The notes beneath the pieces were generated by a model, which saw only the letters and a program-made list of their open reading frames with translations, did no database searches and was not told where the DNA came from. A program made the position numbers and the translations under genes. Of a stretch of 47,237 bases of DNA, positions 45,809 through 47,237 are shown one piece after another. This DNA is from Rhodopirellula islandica (GTDB lineage Bacteria > Planctomycetota > Planctomycetia > Pirellulales > Pirellulaceae), in contig NZ_LECT01000005.1 in assembly GCF_001027925.1 (NCBI RefSeq), positions 1 through 47,237 on the forward strand. The letters are read 5' to 3'. Within the stretch, counting starts at the first letter, position 1; each line of letters starts with the position of its first letter.

Positions 45809-46008
45809 CATCCCGGTAGGGATTTCAGATGGTAGCCGGGGGTTGCTGCGAAGCAGCGCACCCCCGGAAAACGAGCCCCAAAAAAAACTCTCCCTCCCGC
45901 CGTGGCCATCGGCCACGGCGGGAGGGAGAGTGGTGACGTGGAGTTTGCATGTCCGCCGGTGGCGCTGACGCTTACCGACGGCTACCATCTGACATCCCTA
46001 CCGGGATG
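45809..46008 (+). mobile_element. Palindromic non-autonomous element, copy B
   Basis: A 200-bp second complete copy of the element at 21924-22120, with its core in the same orientation. It has 30-bp terminal inverted repeats with one mismatch, the CCGGGGGT..ACCCCCGG hairpin, and a perfect 21-bp stem at 45887-45931 that differs from copy A by two compensated base pairs. Its left flank (GCTTGCGCAAGTTCT) is the complement of the right flank of copy A, and its right flank (GAAGAAAGACGG) resembles the complement of the left flank of copy A. Confidence 0.75.
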
Positions 46009-46047
46009 AAGAAAGACGGAAAGCGACTGTCCTCTCGTTCGCATCAA

Positions 46048-46956
46048 TCACACGATGCACTGAGCGACCGCATTACGCAGACCTGCGATTGGGTCGCGCG
46101 CGGGAATGAATTCGTGAGCGAAGTAGCCGTCGTATCCGGTCTCCGCGATCGCCTTGGCAATGGGCGGGTACAGCAACTCTTGGTTGTCGTCGAGTTCGTG
46201 ACGACCGGGGTTGCCGGCCGTGTGGTAGTGCCCAAAGTATTGATGGTCGTTTTGGATGGTGCGAATGATGTCACCTTCCATGATTTGCATGTGATAGATG
46301 TCGTACAGCAACTTGAAGTTGTCGCTTCCAACTCGCTTGACCAGTTCGACGCCCCAGGTGCTGTTGTCGCACATGTAATCCGCGTGATCGACTTTGCTGT
46401 TGAGCAGTTCCATTTGCAGCGTCACGCCTGCTTTCTCTGCCACCGGAGTGATCTTCTTCAGGGCGTCGACACAGTTCTTCATGCCGGTTTCGCGATCGAT
46501 CCCGCGAGCGTTGCCGCTGAAGCAGATCACGTTCTTCCAACCTTCTGCCGCGGTCGCTTCGATCGCCACGTTCATCTTTTCCAGGCACTCGTCATGGAAC
46601 TTGGTGTCGCACAATCCGTTGGCAAGCGAATGCGACTGGACCATCGTGCAAACCAGACCGTGCTTTTTCAGGGTCGGAAAGTCTTTCGGGTCAAGCAGGT
46701 CGATTCCAACCAGCCCCATGGAGGCGGCTTCTTGGGCCATTTTCTCCAGGGAGATCTTGGGGAAGCACCACTTGCAAACCGATTGGTTCAAACGACCTTG
46801 CTTGGCATCCACGGTTCCGGCGGCAACCGCCGATCCGGTTGCGTCTTGGGCGTGCGAAGCGGAGGCGGCAACGGCGGTGGTCCCAGCCGCAATGGCTGCT
46901 GCACGAGTGAGCATTCCTCGCCGGTTCAGCGACGATTCGGGGTTCTTGTCTGACAT
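46048..46956 (-). CDS. Tat-exported hydroxypyruvate isomerase-like TIM-barrel protein
   Basis: A 302-residue protein. The Tat-type signal NRRGMLTRAAAIAAG is followed by an Ala-rich stretch ending near SHAQDA. The body is a xylose isomerase-like TIM barrel closest in look to hydroxypyruvate isomerases (Hyi): SVCKWCFPKISLEKMAQEAA, MGLVGIDLLDPKDFPTLKKH, VTLQMELLNSKVDH, NFKLLYDIYHMQIMEGD, YFGHYHTAGNPGRHELDD and YDGYFAHEFIP, with the expected metal-ligand Glu, Asp and His residues. The frame is open to 47220, but the ATG at 46956 precedes the signal. Exported members are typical of planctomycetes, with unknown substrate. Confidence 0.92.
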   Translation of the reverse strand: MSDKNPESSLNRRGMLTRAAAIAAGTTAVAASASHAQDATGSAVAAGTVDAKQGRLNQSVCKWCFPKISLEKMAQEAASMGLVGIDLLDPKDFPTLKKHGLVCTMVQSHSLANGLCDTKFHDECLEKMNVAIEATAAEGWKNVICFSGNARGIDRETGMKNCVDALKKITPVAEKAGVTLQMELLNSKVDHADYMCDNSTWGVELVKRVGSDNFKLLYDIYHMQIMEGDIIRTIQNDHQYFGHYHTAGNPGRHELDDNQELLYPPIAKAIAETGYDGYFAHEFIPARDPIAGLRNAVAQCIV

Positions 46957-47102
46957 GATGGCTATCGGAGAGGAAGGGAAGGATGGTTTCGCTCGCCAGT
47001 TTAACTTCTGAGCCCACCCCTGTCTCCAAAACCCCTTCGGAGAACGGGATTCGCTCCCGGTTGGCCGAGAAAAGGTCGTGCCGTTTGCTTCACCCTCTGT
47101 TG

Positions 47103-47165
47103 GGAGGTCGTGCAGTTTTGAAGTACCGTGTTGCCAAGCGTTTACTATCACCCTCCCTTGGGACG
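47103..47165 (+). repeat. Dispersed repeat carrying GGAGGTCGTGCAGTTTT, second copy
   Basis: Same order of blocks as at 21741: GGAGGTCGTGCAGTTTT, AAGTACCGTGTTGCCAAGC and CACCCTCCCT. An inverted fragment lies near 16329. It is non-coding. Confidence 0.6.
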
Positions 47166-47197
47166 TTCGAAAAATAAATGGTGGCGGGCGTCTGGGT

Positions 47198-47237
47198 ATC
47201 GCCCCGGATGGGGCCGTCATGCTTCGCTCGGGGCGGA
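47198..47237 (+). repeat. Partial copy of the 159-bp repeat at the window edge
   Basis: ATCGCCCCGGATGGGGCCG followed by CTCGGGGCGGA matches the early part of the repeats at 1-159 and 452-610, with a changed linker. It is cut by the end of the window. Confidence 0.65.

Overview
The window looks like chromosomal DNA of a marine planctomycete of the Rhodopirellula/Pirellulaceae type. The evidence is family content rather than any marker gene: a DUF1552 plus DUF1587/1588/1592/1585 (planctomycete cytochrome c) pair, a DUF1559 pseudopilin with a small lipoprotein behind it, an ASPIC/UnbV plus multihaem cytochrome pair, PQQ-propeller and Tat-exported sugar isomerase-like proteins, orphan RHS tips, and gene-poor spacers full of palindromic repeats. 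There are few Shine-Dalgarno sites and many GTG/TTG or overlapping starts. No rRNA, tRNA or CRISPR array was seen.

Layout. 1-639: spacer with a 159-bp direct repeat. 640-5066 (minus): DUF1552 and DUF1592 proteins, coupled by a 4-bp overlap. 5339-6309 (plus): TPR protein and WXG100-like protein, coupled. 6329-6854: two 243-bp repeats. 7056-13460 (plus): TIM-barrel isomerase-like protein, Gfo/Idh/MocA oxidoreductase and glcDEF, with overlapping or near-touching genes from the oxidoreductase to glcF. 13505-15993: small hypothetical, DUF1559 pseudopilin, terminator, small lipoprotein. 16488-21643: TPR/FG-GAP/UnbV lipoprotein and seven-haem TPR lipoprotein, adjacent. 21644-22584: repeat-rich spacer with a palindromic mobile-looking element.

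22585-28091 is the most unusual part, a decayed and re-duplicated RHS locus. It holds an RHS repeat scaffold lacking both ends, a transglutaminase-like membrane protein interrupted by an in-frame TAG, and two short secreted RHS tips. Each tip has an almost identical signal peptide and RHS terminal motif, then an unrelated Cys-rich C-terminal domain with its own HExxH zinc-protease motif. Each tip is followed by an overlapping or touching gene for a lipoprotein or small membrane protein, a plausible immunity partner. A 368-bp leader is duplicated in front of both tips at a spacing of exactly 1453 bp, so the locus appears to have grown by cassette duplication or acquisition at a conserved leader. 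A RAYT-like HUH transposase follows at 28287-29036.

30103-31596 (plus): DEAD-box helicase with an RGG-like tail. 31790-41457 (minus): pyrG, a DUF1844 protein, a giant TPR protein, ExbB, ExbD, and a TonB-like protein with three membrane segments, a long Pro/Ala-rich linker and a squalene-cyclase-like alpha-toroid; the last four form a tight operon that looks like a proton-motive-force-powered envelope machine. 41669-47237: a hypothetical, a small ORF, two inverted-repeat elements, a PQQ propeller protein, a conserved hypothetical, a second complete palindromic element and a Tat-exported isomerase-like protein. Comparing the two complete palindromic elements shows compensatory base changes in a 45-nt hairpin, and a core that is inverted relative to its flanks.
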